A stretch of DNA of 64,000 bases from Ampullaceana balthica (GCA_944989445.1 CALYLW010000746.1:134813-198812); one strand, 5' to 3'. Shown: positions 12,823-23,396, counted from the first letter of the stretch. Notes: generated by a model from the letters alone, not told the origin. A program made the numbers and translations.

Positions 12823-15800
12823 TATAAACATAAAGAGGAGAAAGTGAGGGGAAGACTGAAGCAAATTAAGCTATATTCTACACTTTGATAAATTAAGTAC
12901 GATAGTTTATATGTTTCTTCCAACATTATACAAAGATTTTGCATAATACCAATATACCTCGCAGGTCATGAATATTATTTTTTTTTAAATATCAGACAAG
13001 ACTTTTTTAAAAATACAGGTCTTCTGCTGCACTTCACCAAGTAAACTTTGTTTTATAAATGATATATTCGGCAGTAATCATTAAAGTTGAGTCAAGAACA
13101 TATGTATTTAGCATTGCCTCAAGTACTGTGAAGTTTTCAGAGGCGTGGTCATACGGGGTCCTATATTGCTTAAAAAAGAAGTCTCCATTGAAGCCACCGG
13201 TACAAGTATTTAGTAATACATAATGCATTGTCGATGAAGAGAACCTAAGTACCCGTTGAGGGTCGGGTAAATCCGAAGCGACCGTTTCGTCCCCATTTTT
13301 TACAAGCAACGCCATTGAGCGGTGCCGGTTTAGGGCCAGGAGCGCCAGTACGGATTACCAAAAGGGACCGCGAAGAACGCAGCGAACGCCAGCTATGAGG
13401 AAACCTTCCAGGGGGGGGGTTACACCCTAGGTAGGTTATTGATGATCCCCCGCTTAGCGACGGTCCTAACCATTGAGACTCGTGTGCTTTGCCGGGGTGG
13501 CGCCAAAGTGGTAGCGACTAGCGGGTCGTAGTAGGGAAATTCCACTCCTCCTTGTGAGGTCAAACTTAGTGCGAGGAATCTTCGACTATCTGTCCTGGAT
13601 TTGTCCCCAGTTGTTACGTCCCCTTGGGGGAGGGAACCAGATACCTGGGAGGGTCTTCCAGGAAGACCCATAAAGAGCATTAAGCTCGGGGCTTCTGATT
13701 TTGTTCCACATGTAGGATCATTAGTAATACATTAAACAAATGGAATGGAAGTAAAATGTCTGTGGGTGGGGTCAATACGGCCCTAAATGAGGCGCTAACA
13801 TTGATATAATTGACTCCTTTCCTGCGGGTCATTAAAAAACAACATTACGAGTTGAGTAAAACTAAAAAACAATTGTGACAACAACAACAAAAAAATAAGT
13901 AGGTCCGGCTTTAGGCATAGGCAAACTAGGCAGCAGCCTAGGGCCTCTGATTAGTCTCATCATTAGTGGGGGCCTCGCACAAGAATCTTTCCATAGTTAT
14001 TTTTTATTTTTCTATTAAATTTAGGGCCACCAAATTCACTTCAAATTCCAATGACCTTAGGCCGGCCCTGTAGCAAGTCACCCTAAAATTGATAGGAAGG
14101 GGTTAATTCTTATAAGCTTGATAACACGTCTCAGTACACAATAGAAACAAGGGAATGGTACACATTTCAAAATCCAAGAATGCACCGAGACATAGAGTTA
14201 AAATCACCCTGAAACAGTGATGAGATATTGCTTTTAACTAAGGCCGAGGCGCGAATCTAATTATTGATCGCCGTAACCATAAAATTATTCACAAGTATAT
14301 ACCAAAACAGATGTCCAGGGCACGTAATTTTTCAAAGCCTCAATTCACCTGTGTGTTATTGCGCCAACAGGCGTGTTGTTTTGTGACATATACGTGCTTA
14401 ATTGAGGAGAATAAAGTAGAGAAGAGAAAAAGAGATGGAGTGTATGCAGGGTCGGCTCTATACATTTTTAGGTTGAGTAAAAATATGCAATTATTACCCT
14501 CGGGAAAATTTTAGGTACAGTTCAGAAAAAAAATAATGGCGTATCGTACCCGCCTTGAGCAATTTCAGACTGCTAAACAGTGCTCATACTTTATTTTTGA
14601 GATGCTGTTTGATTGGAGATAATATAACTTCACTAGTCGCAATATGGCGTACCGATGGTCACGGGTTCGAATCCATGTGAAGGCAAGGATTTGTTCCCGG
14701 GGCCTAGGGCGTCCCTGAGTCCACCCAGCTCCGAATGGGTACCTAACACTATTTAGTGAAACAAAGGCAGCTGGGTAATGCGTGGAACCCTCAAAGCCGT
14801 GGCCTGTGAACGCTGCATCACTTGCCAACATTAATCTTCTGTATAGAAGGAGCGTCTGTATAAGACAACCTAATGTATAGGAAAGGGACCACACGAACCA
14901 GCGTCAGTCAGTAATTGAAGCTTTCAACTCATACATGGTTGCTCATTAGCTTTATGAAAGCTTTATAAATAGTCACAACTACAACCAAAACTACAATCAA
15001 ATGATTCTGCAAAACAATCATCCATTGATACAATGCTCTAACTCTAACTTTGACGATGTGGGAAACATTTAGAAAACGGAGATTTAAAAAATATTTCCAG
15101 GTATTGATTTGAAATTCTGTAGCGTTGATAGGTAAGTTGATATGTGAACGCAGACGCGGTCAGTCCCTATCCCTAGAGTCCCTACCCCTAGCACACATAG
15201 CAGCTGTGAACAACTATTCACTATTAGATACCGCTCACCGAATAATGTTACAATGGGTCGGTCAGTCTCCGAACTTTGTGCCACTTTCCTTAGCCCTATT
15301 TTTGTAATGACACCCAGCAATGAAAACTATTGTTGGGCGCTCCCTTAATTTAAAATAAAAAGCTTTTTACGGACTTAATTATTAAAACGACATTTCAAGG
15401 TTCTACTTTGAACTTATACTTGGGTCAAGTTTTTGCCACGTAAGAGGAAAGGACTGGTAATAACAAGTCAGATGTTAAAAATGTGTAATAGAAATAGAAG
15501 TGAGGGACCATTCATGTAGTGTAGTACGTATCCACAAACGTAGACATTTATTAATCACTCCAATTAGGCAGGCGAATTATTATTTTTTTGGACACCCCCG
15601 AGAGAACCTGTAGATGGCTTTAGACACACCCCACCACCAATGTTCCCTTTAAGCTGCGCCAATATCTGACCGACGCCGCGCAGCAGATTAGCATTACCGC
15701 GCAGCAAATTATGTAAAATATTGCACAAAAATGGATGCGGAGCAACTTTGCAAACGGACCAACGAACCTTAGAGGGAACATGGCCCACCACTTCTCGAAA

Positions 15801-17975
15801 ATAAGTAATGTTTAAAATATGTTTAGAAATAAATAATCGTCACAATCAAAGCAACAAAAATTTAGTCACGAGTTTCTGCCGTTGAATGTTGGGCGTGCCC
15901 ATAGGTTCTCATGAAATGGGGCCCAGGAAGGGAGGAGGAGAGGTAATGGTCCTCAGTGCTATCAGCGTAAAGTCGTCTCACTTATGACTCTTAACATTAC
16001 AGTCAAAAAAGCTTTAATTCAATTTAATGGGCGTCAAATATGTTTTAAAAATACTCGTTTATGTGGCTTCCTCAAAAGGACGGTGCGAAATATTACACAA
16101 ACAGTATAGCCGTATTTCCACTTTTATTCCTAGTTTTGGGTTTTGAGCAAATAAATCATAAAATCTTAGCAGTCTTCCGATTTTTAAAAAAATTATTTAT
16201 TTATTTTGTTGGTGAAAAATGTGAACACAAAGATCAATTAAATAAAAATGTGAAGACTTTTCAATTTGATAGAGTAAACATTAACGCGCAACGAGCATGT
16301 TAGTCTAGCATAGATAGTATTAGTGCCATAGAAGTTAATAGAAGAAAGCATTCATTCATTTAATGGACTGACTACTGTTATTTATAATGCAACATACAGT
16401 AAGGGTTGAAGCCGGGACTTATGATCATGTTTTATCCCAAATAATAAGCACCTACTACCCCGCAACAAGGCCCTACACATGTTTTGTGTGTGTGTGACAT
16501 CTCTTTAATTTCATGTCTGAATACAACACGGACATTATCTTCTTCTTATCTTATCTATACAGACGCTCCTTCTATGTAGAAGATAGTTGCGTCCACAGAC
16601 CATGACAGATGATCTGTTGGCAAGTGATGCAGCATTCACAGGCCACGGCTTTGTGGGTTCCACGCATTACCCAGCCGCTTAACTACATGTAGTGTTAGGT
16701 ACCCATTCGGAGCGGGGTGACACAGGGACGCCCTAGGCCCCGGGAAAAAACCCTTGCCTTAGAAGGTATCTATAAATAGACCCAGGTAATTCATATGTCA
16801 CGATCTTCATTGAGAGTTTGAAGTTGAATGAGGTGACACGACACGTCTATAGAGCAGCTAAGCTGGTGTCATTGTTTATCTAACTCCTAGGACCTAGGTT
16901 AAAACGTTACATTATTTTCTCATTAAAAATAAAACAACTTTTGAACACAGCCAATCCATTCCTAAGGTATCCCCAATATCAGATTACACAAGTCTAACAG
17001 TTGATTATAAACACCAACTCTTCAAAGTTTTTCTTTGAATATATCCTTTTTCGAGGCCAATAAAAGGAACAAACAATTTTCCGTTTTTTATATTAAAATA
17101 ATGACTATCCCTTTACTATATATAAAATTTAAACATTAGTTTTTAGCAACAAAAGTAACATTATTATTAAAGCTTTTAAGAAAGACTTTCATTTAAAGAC
17201 AGTTAAAACCATGAAAATTGTAGAAAATAATTAATTTTAAAGGAAGTCTACTGAAAATTAGGGGTGTACCGGATTTCTGCTCCCGCAAATCCGGAATCTG
17301 CAAATTTTTACAAATCTGGTTCCGGCAGAATTTCACTTCATAAATCCGGCTGGCTGGTAGAGCCATAAAATATATCCTGCCCTTTTTGTAAATCAGTCTC
17401 CAGTTTCACTTCATAAATTCGGCCTAATCCGCCTTCGGCCGGATTAAAAAAATTTGACAAAAACATTATGTCAATGCTAACGATAAAATGTCAAACCCAA
17501 TTATGCTCCTTCAACTGCCCCGTGAAGCACTTGGTAGAGGAGTGAATAAATTTATTACTAACTACTAAATATAATACGAACAATAAAGGCATTCATTATT
17601 TTATATAAAAATTACAATGCCTTTTCAAAACAATATGAAATCACTTTTAAAATTACATTGCATTGTTTCATATTTAACATTTCTGGAATATTTATTAATA
17701 TAATATAAGAAAAAGTTATGTCTATTAAGACAACAATTAGCATTAACAAACAAGGCATCAATTTTTTTTTAATTAAATAATGCGTACGCTTCTTTTCAGA
17801 AGATTTAAATGTTAAAATAATGACAGGGAAATAAAAGTGACATAAATTTGGGAGTAAATTTTAAAATCTATAAATTACAATGTACCTTCATGATCATTTT
17901 CAAATGAATCGAAATCCAGACTGAACTTTCTCTTGTCATCCTTGGGGGATGTCATCATCCACTCCTGGCCACCAG
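1488..17975 (-). CDS. Unidentified gene, partial: four phase-compatible internal exons
   Basis: Four candidate exons on the - strand, in transcription order: 17886-17975 (acceptor ataacag, donor GTACAT), 12077-12115 (donor GTAATT), 11259-11387 (acceptor ctgtatag, donor GTAAGT) and 1488-1681 (acceptor ttattag, donor GTGAGT). The first three end in phase 1 and the next exons start in phase 1, so the reading frame stays open for about 150 residues. The peptide includes GGQEWMMTSPKDDKRKFSLD, EAARNRCASSAIL, TESENLSLNTGNMGN, and EASRPPASDVAMFEISHEAD followed by FNQKIPIPDVDN. It is polar, Ser/Asn/Asp-rich and probably disordered; I do not recognise the family. No start or stop is visible, so both ends lie outside the window or in exons I could not find. 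The 39-bp exon is the weakest; the 129- and 194-bp exons are the strongest. Confidence 0.5.
2019..2175 (+). mobile_element. Non-LTR retrotransposon C-terminal fragment
   Basis: A short frame encodes MTWRRELEADTKKEW followed by LERLDQDQDVWRAFVCGLC. This is the usual C-terminus of many LINE polyproteins (pattern TWRR..E.E......W..L...A.DR..WR.FV.AL). Only this 3' piece remains, with no reverse transcriptase upstream. It is an old truncated copy. Confidence 0.6.
2200..4140. other. Non-coding intron-like sequence
   Basis: AT-rich, with short homopolymer runs and no splice-bounded open exon or named repeat that I can support. Confidence 0.35.
4149..5390 (+). pseudogene. Broken hAT transposase (ZMYM1/TTF-type), degenerate
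   Basis: The first piece reads YDGAASMLGAASGVQARI, THCSNHALNLVI, then FNNSPKR in another frame and LTDLCKTRWAERHEA. This is the RNase-H-like core of ZMYM1/TTF-finger hAT transposases (pattern YDGAS.M.G..SGVQ, HC..H.LNL, FF..SPKR, L..LC.TRW..RH). Further right, a frame around 4955 reads IIAELDMRLSSL. The hAT dimerisation domain remnant lies at about 5240-5375: LPVTSCACERKFRALRRF...MRCSMGQ...LTELELMHNYAFDI. Several frameshifts and stops separate these, and the N-terminal zinc finger is missing. The left edge is fused to a GGGGCCGTCCATAAATGA motif shared with the Harbinger-like MITEs of this window. Confidence 0.8.
5400..6690. other. Non-coding stretch
   Basis: No exon, RNA gene or element recognised. 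Short open frames here carry no domain pattern. Confidence 0.3.
6735..6905. repeat. About 41-bp minisatellite
   Basis: Four to five diverged tandem units with the core CCATTGGTCAACACTTTCTC followed by TCATATACAATTGTGG. The repeat keeps one frame open, giving an artefactual repetitive peptide (IGQHFLSY-type). It resembles the array at 9236-9390 only loosely. Confidence 0.75.
7762..9192. mobile_element. Non-autonomous hAT-type element with iterated terminal units
   Basis: The left end TTAGGGGTCTACCGATAT and right end ATATCGGTAGACCCCTAA are exact inverted repeats. The flanks TATATACC (7754-7761) and AATATACC (9193-9200) form a 7/8-matching 8-bp target-site duplication, the hAT signature. The left half is a tandem array: TIR-like starts recur at 7762, 7931, 8082, 8228 and about 8385. 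Each is followed by GCCGATAT-rich sequence and a conserved block containing GGACAAAAACCAGCGGTCAT and TTGATGACGTCATTCTTAAA. No transposase coding is seen. Confidence 0.88.
9620..9700 (+). mobile_element. tRNA-Val-like SINE head or tRNA relic
   Basis: GCAGTGTACTGGTTATCACG, then TCCGCCTCATACG and GGTCATGGGTTCAAGCCCC, resemble a tRNA-Val with A box and B box (GGTTCAAGCCC). The anticodon position reads CAT instead of CAC. The acceptor strands do not pair and no 3' trailer fits, so this is a SINE head or pseudogene, not a working tRNA. Confidence 0.6.
9764..9800 (-). mobile_element. Second Helitron 3' terminus, opposite strand
   Basis: Read on the - strand this is GGCGTATGCTACGCC followed by CGGGTTCTTCTAG and then T. 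It is the same hairpin-plus-CTAG end as at 10551-10580, but inverted and nested inside the Helitron. A related CGGCGTAGCATACGC motif occurs at 9904. The matching 5' end was not located. Confidence 0.5.
10030..10330. repeat. Direct duplication of about 130 bp inside the Helitron
   Basis: GCACACTGAGGTTGTTGTTA followed by CTCGCCTCCCATTTAATACT and GCGAGGGTTAGTCATGTTTA occurs twice, near 10032 and near 10192, with a few differences. Each copy ends in a T-rich run. Confidence 0.8.
11690..11985. repeat. About 118-bp tandem repeat, 2.5 copies
   Basis: Units contain AGCATGTGCTACTACAACYA, CAATCACC and ACTTGAGTATATGTTAATAC. Two full and one partial diverged copies lie in an intron of the unidentified - strand gene. 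Confidence 0.7.
12507..12594. repeat. (GA)n microsatellite
   Basis: A nearly pure AG run of about 85 bp with one A insertion at about 12563. Surrounding sequence is purine-rich. Confidence 0.95.
12739..12818. repeat. (TA)n microsatellite
   Basis: Uninterrupted TA dinucleotide run of about 80 bp. Confidence 0.97.
13209..13732 (-). mobile_element. Insertion of about 500 bp with 12-bp direct repeats, probable retroelement fragment
   Basis: TTAGTAATACAT occurs at both edges (13210-13221 and 13721-13732), flanking about 500 bp of clearly more GC-rich sequence. Long TSDs of this kind suggest target-primed retrotransposition. On the - strand two open stretches exist (13420-13680 and 13034-13315), but I cannot match them to a known protein. 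The latter frame runs across the repeat, so it may be fortuitous. Confidence 0.45.
13910..14070. mobile_element. hAT-type MITE (CAGGGCCGGC ends)
   Basis: The left end is TAGGTCCGGCTTTAGGC. The right end is CCTTAGGCCGGCCCTG, which reads CAGGGCCGGCCTAAGG in reverse. The interior includes GGCAGCAGCCTAGGGCC. A target-site duplication is not clear. Confidence 0.55.
14640..14885 (+). mobile_element. tRNA-derived SINE, copy 1
   Basis: It has a B box GGTTCGAATCC, then a body with CCCAGCTCCGAATGGGTACC and GCTGGGTAATGCGTGGAACC. The 3' tail ATCTTCTGTATAGAAGGAGC followed by GTCTGTATAAG matches the 3' end of the LINE family in this window. The shared tail indicates the SINE uses that LINE's machinery. 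Confidence 0.8.
15638..15783. mobile_element. hAT MITE (CAATGTTCCC ends), copy 1
   Basis: Ends CAATGTTCCCTTTAAG and CTTAGAGGGAACATGG are inverted. Flanking CCCACCAC is identical on both sides (15630-15637 and 15784-15791), a perfect 8-bp duplication. Related to copies at 18113 and 34850. Confidence 0.88.
16535..16775 (-). mobile_element. tRNA-derived SINE, copy 2
   Basis: Reverse-strand copy of the SINE at 14640. The body GGTACCCATTCGGAGCGGGG and GGGTTCCACGCATTACCCAG is recognisable. Its tail TATAGATAAGATAAG after the AGAAGGAGCGTCTG motif carries the same short terminal repeat as the LINE. The tRNA-like head is largely lost. Confidence 0.75.
17258..17460. mobile_element. Degenerate hAT-like MITE (TAGGGGTGTACCGG end)
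   Basis: TTAGGGGTGTACCGGATTTC at the left and repeated AATCCGG motifs resemble the elements at 29047 and 52047. The right end is not clean. Confidence 0.4.
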
Positions 17976-18112
17976 CTGTTATATGAGAAAATAGTTTTGG
18001 TTTGCACTCTATAGTGTCTGTCATGTTGAATGGAATATTTAGCTTGGCCTAAGTTAATCAATGGCTAGAATACACATTTTATAAACACCTTAGCACTTAA
18101 CAGGCTACCAGT

Positions 18113-18318
18113 CAATGTTCCCTTTAAGCTGTGCATCTACGCGGCCACGCAGATTTCGGACTGACCCTGCGCAGCAGTTTTGAATTACAGTGCAGCAAAT
18201 TTTGTAAAATATTGAACAAAAAATGGATGCTGTGCAACTTTGCACACAAGTTTTTTTACTTTGCACACAAGTTTTTTTTACTTTGCACACGGACTAACAA
18301 ACCTTAGAGGGAACATTG
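18113..18318. mobile_element. hAT MITE (CAATGTTCCC ends), copy 2
   Basis: Begins CAATGTTCCCTTTAAGCTG and ends CTTAGAGGGAACATTG. The interior shares CAGCAAATTTTGTAAAATAT and TGGATGC with copy 1. It has an extra local triplication of ACTTTGCACACAAG. The flanks no longer match well, so the copy is older. Confidence 0.75.
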
Positions 18319-18399
18319 CTAATAGGGATCAGCCAGATATGGTTTTTTACTATTTGCCGAATCCGGATAGTTTGGCCCTAATATTTGCCGAATCCGGAT

Positions 18400-19380
18400 C
18401 TGGATATTTCCACATTTAAGTGTAAGAGCTAATAGGGTGTACTTTACTACTTCATATCAAGTTTTTCATACTATTTATTAAAATATTTATTATCCTAAAA
18501 ATAAAGAGTATCTGCTATCGACATTGTTACATTGTCAAAGTCAACGATGAACATTTTACAATGAATTGAATGAACGAACTTGAAGAAGTTCAACGAACTG
18601 TGTAGTGTGTACCAAGCGAACAGTGTTGTTCTGAGTGTGTAGTGTGATGTACAAGAAGTCGTGAGCTTTAGCCATAATAAAAATGTTCTTTTATTCAGAC
18701 AATTTAATTTTAATATGCTGTTATTTAACTTAGTTTGTTATCTTATGTAGTAAAGTAATATCTATACTTGTAACTTTTTTATCTTAATAAATTTTTATCA
18801 TATTGAAATTGATTCTTTTACTATATTTTGAGTAGATTTGAATGATTTGAATGGATCAACTCTTGTTAATTTGTTTATTTTGTTATATATTAATAATTTA
18901 ATGTATAACTTAATTTGTTACTTATTTTGTATAATTATTATATTCACAATAGACTAGAGTTTTAAAATTATAAGACTGAATAAGATATAACACGTAAGAC
19001 GAGAAACATTTTTATTTTTAAGTTCGCAAATCAAATCACAATTGCAACTGCCATTTAAAGTTTAAAGTTCAACGGAAAAAACAACAAAAATGAATATAAA
19101 ATTATTACAATGATATAACTTATATCATATAAGTAAAATGTTTAAATTTGAATACTAAATTGAAAGTATTGAAATATTGACTACTGTCAACGTACTAGTC
19201 AATGACAAACAAATTAAAAACAAAAGCCAACTCTCAGCCCGTCCCATTTTCCAAGGCTCCTTTTCAAATATATACTTTATAGTATAAGCTAATAATTACA
19301 AATTAACTTAAAATTAATATTTTTAACATAAAATTATTATTTTTAATTAAAATTATCATTTTTGTAACATAAAATTAACA
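18400..19380. other. AT-rich non-coding stretch
   Basis: Nothing supportable seen. It includes AATCCGGAT motifs at 18330-18410 that look like another decayed MITE. Confidence 0.3.
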
Positions 19381-19382
19381 TA

Positions 19383-19985
19383 TCAGCTATATTGAAAGAA
19401 TACAGAAAGTTCAAAATTCAGCTGCCAGACTGGTGCTCAAGTCAAAAAAACATGACCATGTTACTCCACTTCTTCGCTCACTTCATTGGCTGCCTATACA
19501 AGCCCGTATTGATTACAAACTGGCTGTTCTCTGTCACAACTTCTTTTCGGACTCATGCCCATCGTATCTTACTGAACTTTTGTCGGTCTACTCACCCACT
19601 CGCCAGCTACGATCTTCTGCAGACACACGCGTTCTCTCTGTTCCAACAACACGCACCAAAACATTTGGTGAAAGGTCGTTCTCTTTTTGTGCAGCCAAAA
19701 AATGGAATTCTCTTCCATTACACATACGTGGTATTCAAACAACCAAGTCTTTCAAGACTGCACTTAAGACACATCTTTTCAAAATTTATTTTCAAAATTG
19801 ATGAAACACCATTTCTTGTAAATGATTAACGTAGCTTATGTATAATGTACTGTAATTTTGTTTGTTTGTTGTGATATGAAAGTTAAGTTAATACTTATAG
19901 GTATGTTATTTCTTTCATGTAAAGCGCTGTGAGCCCAGTTCCTTACTGGGATACAGCGCTATATAAATAATCAATTTATTATTAT
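19383..19985 (+). mobile_element. L2-like LINE, 3' end with open RT C-terminal frame
   Basis: The frame at 19391-19804 encodes IQKVQNSAARLVL, then LLRSLHWLPIQARIDYKLAV, SYLTELLSVYSPTRQLRSS and WNSLPLHIRGIQTTKSFKTA. These are standard L2-type reverse-transcriptase C-terminal motifs. The 3' UTR carries the L2-style AAGCGCTGTGAGCCC...ACAGCGCTATATAAAT element and ends in ATT repeats. The copy is truncated at the 5' side but its remaining frame is intact, so it is relatively young. Confidence 0.85.
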
Positions 19986-20224
19986 TATAACAATGAAAAT
20001 AATTTAAATGAAATGAGTAAATAAAATAGTAACTAATTAGTAAATTCCGGTTAAACTTTGTGTTGTTGAAGAAAATTCTTGTTAAATGTACTGATTTCTG
20101 GTTATTGTTTTTTTAAAATACTTTTTATGTATTTTTTATATTGTACATTGATATCCGGATACTATGTTATACTCCAGGAGTTACGGCAGATTCAGTATGT
20201 AAATGTTTGTCGCGTTTAAACATG

Positions 20225-20860
20225 ATCAATACTTTTAATTATGTCTCATATATAAGGGATTTATAGTCAAAAACTTTGTTTTTAACGGGGTTGTTTTATT
20301 ATGCACATGAACATTATGGGTTCAGACAGGCTATTATCACACACTTTTTAGAAAGTACCAGCTCCAGTAATGAAAGAGTTATCATCTCTAACATTAACTC
20401 AATCAGTTTAGTAAGCTGTTCCGTTAACATTACATTGTTAGCAATTAGGGGACAGCCGAATAGGGGAAAGGTCTGGTCACAGATCGCTGGACCGATGTCA
20501 GCGTGACACGTAAAATGTAAACAAAAGCATGCTGGTACACCTGGTTAAAACACGAGATGTGTTCACCGATGGCTGGCGTGAAGTCAATTGACCCGTAAAA
20601 TGTAAACAATAGCGACATCTACATATAGTTTTATATAGATAAACTAAAAATGCATTAATTTAATTACGGTACGTTCGATCGATCTGAAATTTTGATACGA
20701 TGCATTGTTAGGTGACACGAGTCTATGTGCCAAATTTCAGCTCGATGGCATCACGGGAAGTGGGTCATTTTTTACTGTTGTTTTTCTGCCCGCCCGACGA
20801 CGAACGACAGAGAGAGACGGTGGTGAAGTTAATATAAGGGATTTAAAACGCAATCACATG
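20225..20860. repeat. Unclassified dispersed repeat, copy 1
   Basis: Bounded by ATATAAGGGATTTATAGTCA at about 20250 and TTAATATAAGGGATTTA at about 20830. The interior TTAATTACGGTACGTTCGAT and GATCTGAAATTTTGATACGA recurs in inverted orientation at 28250-28700. No coding is seen. Confidence 0.55.
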
Positions 20861-20929
20861 GGTTTTTAGCCAGGCACCCTGACAAAATTACTCATAAGGG
20901 CCCACTGTCTACCAATGTGCATTAGCCAT

Positions 20930-21310
20930 TTTGCAAACACTGGAGTGCACATTACATTGCGGATGAGGAAGTCAGGCCATAAGAAACCAGCTATTAAGGA
21001 TCTACACTGCTTCCTGCCTTGTAGCTGAGCGAATAGATTATTCTTTCACTGACTTACTGTTGTATAGATGGATCAGTACCACAGTATTTGAAAGAATTAA
21101 CTTCAAAAGATGTATCTCTATTATAGTGGATGCGTTCCACAACGCAGTCCCTTCTGAAAGTTCCTGGAGTTGATGGACAAGTCCCTTGCCATACACTCCT
21201 TTAATCAGCTGCACCAAAATTATGGAAAGGTCTTTCAACATTTTTTAAGGAGTGGGACAACAAAGAAAAATTTGAAGACTTTATTATTTAAGAGACTTTT
21301 TGAACATCAG
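20930..21310 (+). pseudogene. L2-like LINE relic
   Basis: Decayed frames still read HKKPAIKDLHCF, LINE-like LHQNYGKVFQHF and LKTLLFKRLFEH. This corresponds to the RT C-terminal pattern (AAPKLWNSLP...FK..LKTHLF). Many stops. Confidence 0.45.
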
Positions 21311-21440
21311 AGAGTGCTTGACTAGCAGGGAAAGTTAGCACTATAGACGAAAGCTGTCATCATTATCAACTGAACTGGTAGTGTACTATTTATTATAGGC
21401 CTAATTATTATAGTGCAAAATACATTGTTATTATCTATAC

Positions 21441-21615
21441 CAGTGATGGCAAACCTATGCCACGCGTGCCACAGTCGGCACGCAGAGCCTCATCAGTCAG
21501 CATGCAACTTAAATATTACTTCCTTAATCAAACGACTGTGCTGGCACTTTGCTATATAAAAGTAGGTTTTAATTGAATTTTGGGCATGCGGCACCAAAAA
21601 GGTTCGCCATCACTG
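21441..21615. mobile_element. hAT MITE (CAGTGATGGC ends), copy 1
   Basis: Left CAGTGATGGCAAACCT and right AGGTTCGCCATCACTG form imperfect inverted repeats. The 8-bp flank ATCTATAC is identical on both sides (21433-21440 and 21616-21623). Confidence 0.92.
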
Positions 21616-22042
21616 ATCTATACTATACTATAGTATACAGTATACTACCTAAACTATGTTAGGTTAAAACTGTAACATATATTACAAAGATTCAGGTGAA
21701 TTTTAATATTAATGTTATTAATGTGTTAAACCAGCAAAACATCTTTTGTCATGTTATCTTAATCAGTCATGTAATGTAATTAAAATAATTTATAATTTAA
21801 GTTTATCATTTTAGACCTTATCATTATTTATTGACGTTTTAATTTTAGATTACTAGACTAACTAGACTATATATAGTATAGTCTATAGCAGTGATGGCGA
21901 ACCTATGACCTATGGCATGCATGCCACAGTCGGCACGCAGAGCCTCATCAGCCGGCACACGACTAAAATGTTACTTCCTTAATCAAATCAGCCCAACCAA
22001 ACGGGTTTTATGGAAGTGTTGGCACTTTGCTATGCTATATAA

Positions 22043-23364
22043 CAGGGGTGGCGGGTGGCCAGACCTGTAGTAACTGAGAGCCATTTTGATAATTTAAAAA
22101 ATTGTTGAGAGCCGCATTGAAGCACTATGGTTCACGACCATATTCGAAATGAAAAATTGCTTTAGGGAATTATTATATCTTTAATATTGTTTATTTGAAA
22201 TTATTCATTGTTTTAACCCAAACCGTATGTTGAAGAAATTTAATTTCCATAATCAACAAATATTTAAATATGTAAAATATATAAATAGAAACACAATGCC
22301 TTTTAGACTTATAATTATAGTGCACATTAAATGTTTTAATTCTGCAGAGTAGCCTTTGAACTACCAATATTTATTTTTTTAAAATAAGGTTGTTAAAAAA
22401 TAGCTAAAATGCAAGGAAATTCTTCCAGATGCTTGTTACTAGTTACTTCTCGATGCTTTGATTTTATGAACTTCATTTTGGATTACAAACATTCTTTTGA
22501 ATTAGTGTGATCAGTTGCCAAAATTTGGAGTTATTTGGATCTAATATAGAAATTACTCCTCAATATTCTTCTTGTCCCCTCAGCACAATGTTATCTTATC
22601 TTATCTTATCTGTTTACAGACGCTCCTTCTATACAGAAGATTATTGCGTCCTACGCTTATCTATGGTTTGTGTTTAGTCCTGCATTTAGCACTTTGTTGT
22701 TTAGCACGAGCAATTTTCCAAGCGATGGATAAACTTGCCTCACTTAAGGTGACACCTTCTTTGTGCTGAAAGCAGAAAAGTAGTGTCTGCTGCTGACACA
22801 TTTCAGACTTCAACTCAGCAAGCTTGTTGTTTGTTTTTTCTTAATTCCGATTGAAGTTGATACTGCGATGCAAAGTCTTCGTGAATTTTTGAAATAGTCA
22901 CTTCAATTTGCTACTTGTTGAATTTGGTAGCAGCATTTGGCAAAAGAAGAAAAGATGGCTTATGGTCTTTATCGATAAAGTCCTCTTCCCAATTCTGGCA
23001 GAATTCTTTATATTTTCTTTTACTGCAACTATTTGCTATATCAAATGTAAACATTGTAAAGAATAAGTCACTAACTTTAGTGGAACGAATGGCTATCGTT
23101 AATACTTTTGCAATGTGGATTAGACCAAAACCAGAACCAAACATTTAATAGTTTATTTACATCACCAACAAACAAGAAATCTCTTCCTTCAACTTTGAAA
23201 AATTCAAATTCAAATCAAGCCATTTTTTTCAAAATTTGTTTCGGTCAATGTTTCAAAATCTTCCTTTAAAATAAATGTATTATATATTTCAAAATTCAAA
23301 ATTGTTCGGGAGCTGCAACGTGACCCATAAGAGCCGCAAGCGGCTAGCAGTTTGGCCACTGTTG
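22043..23364 (-). mobile_element. hAT element (CAGGGGTGGC ends) with transposase remnant
   Basis: The left end CAGGGGTGGC and right end GCCACTGTTG are inverted, with subterminal GAGAGCC / GAGCCGCAAGCGGC motifs. Flanks CTATATAA (22035-22042) and CTATATAT (23365-23372) form a 7/8 target duplication. On the - strand at 22911-23144 a 77-aa frame includes SKRKYKEFCQNWEEDFI, resembling the N-terminus of SCND3/ZBED-like hAT transposases (KRK....C..F...W...F). The rest of the transposase is lost. Confidence 0.78.
22587..22690 (-). mobile_element. LINE/SINE tail fragment inside the hAT
   Basis: On the - strand it reads GACGCAATAATCTTCTGTAT, AGAAGGAGCGTCTGTAAACA and then (GATAA)n. It is the shared 3' tail of the LINE and SINE families here, about 100 bp, inserted into the hAT at 22043-23364. 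Confidence 0.75.

Positions 23365-23395
<31 letters not shown>

Positions 23396-23396
<1 letters not shown>

Noticed and set aside
19392..19829. 145-codon frame
   Set aside because: Overlaps the L2 reverse-transcriptase frame (19391-19804) in another phase; the RT motifs show which frame is real.
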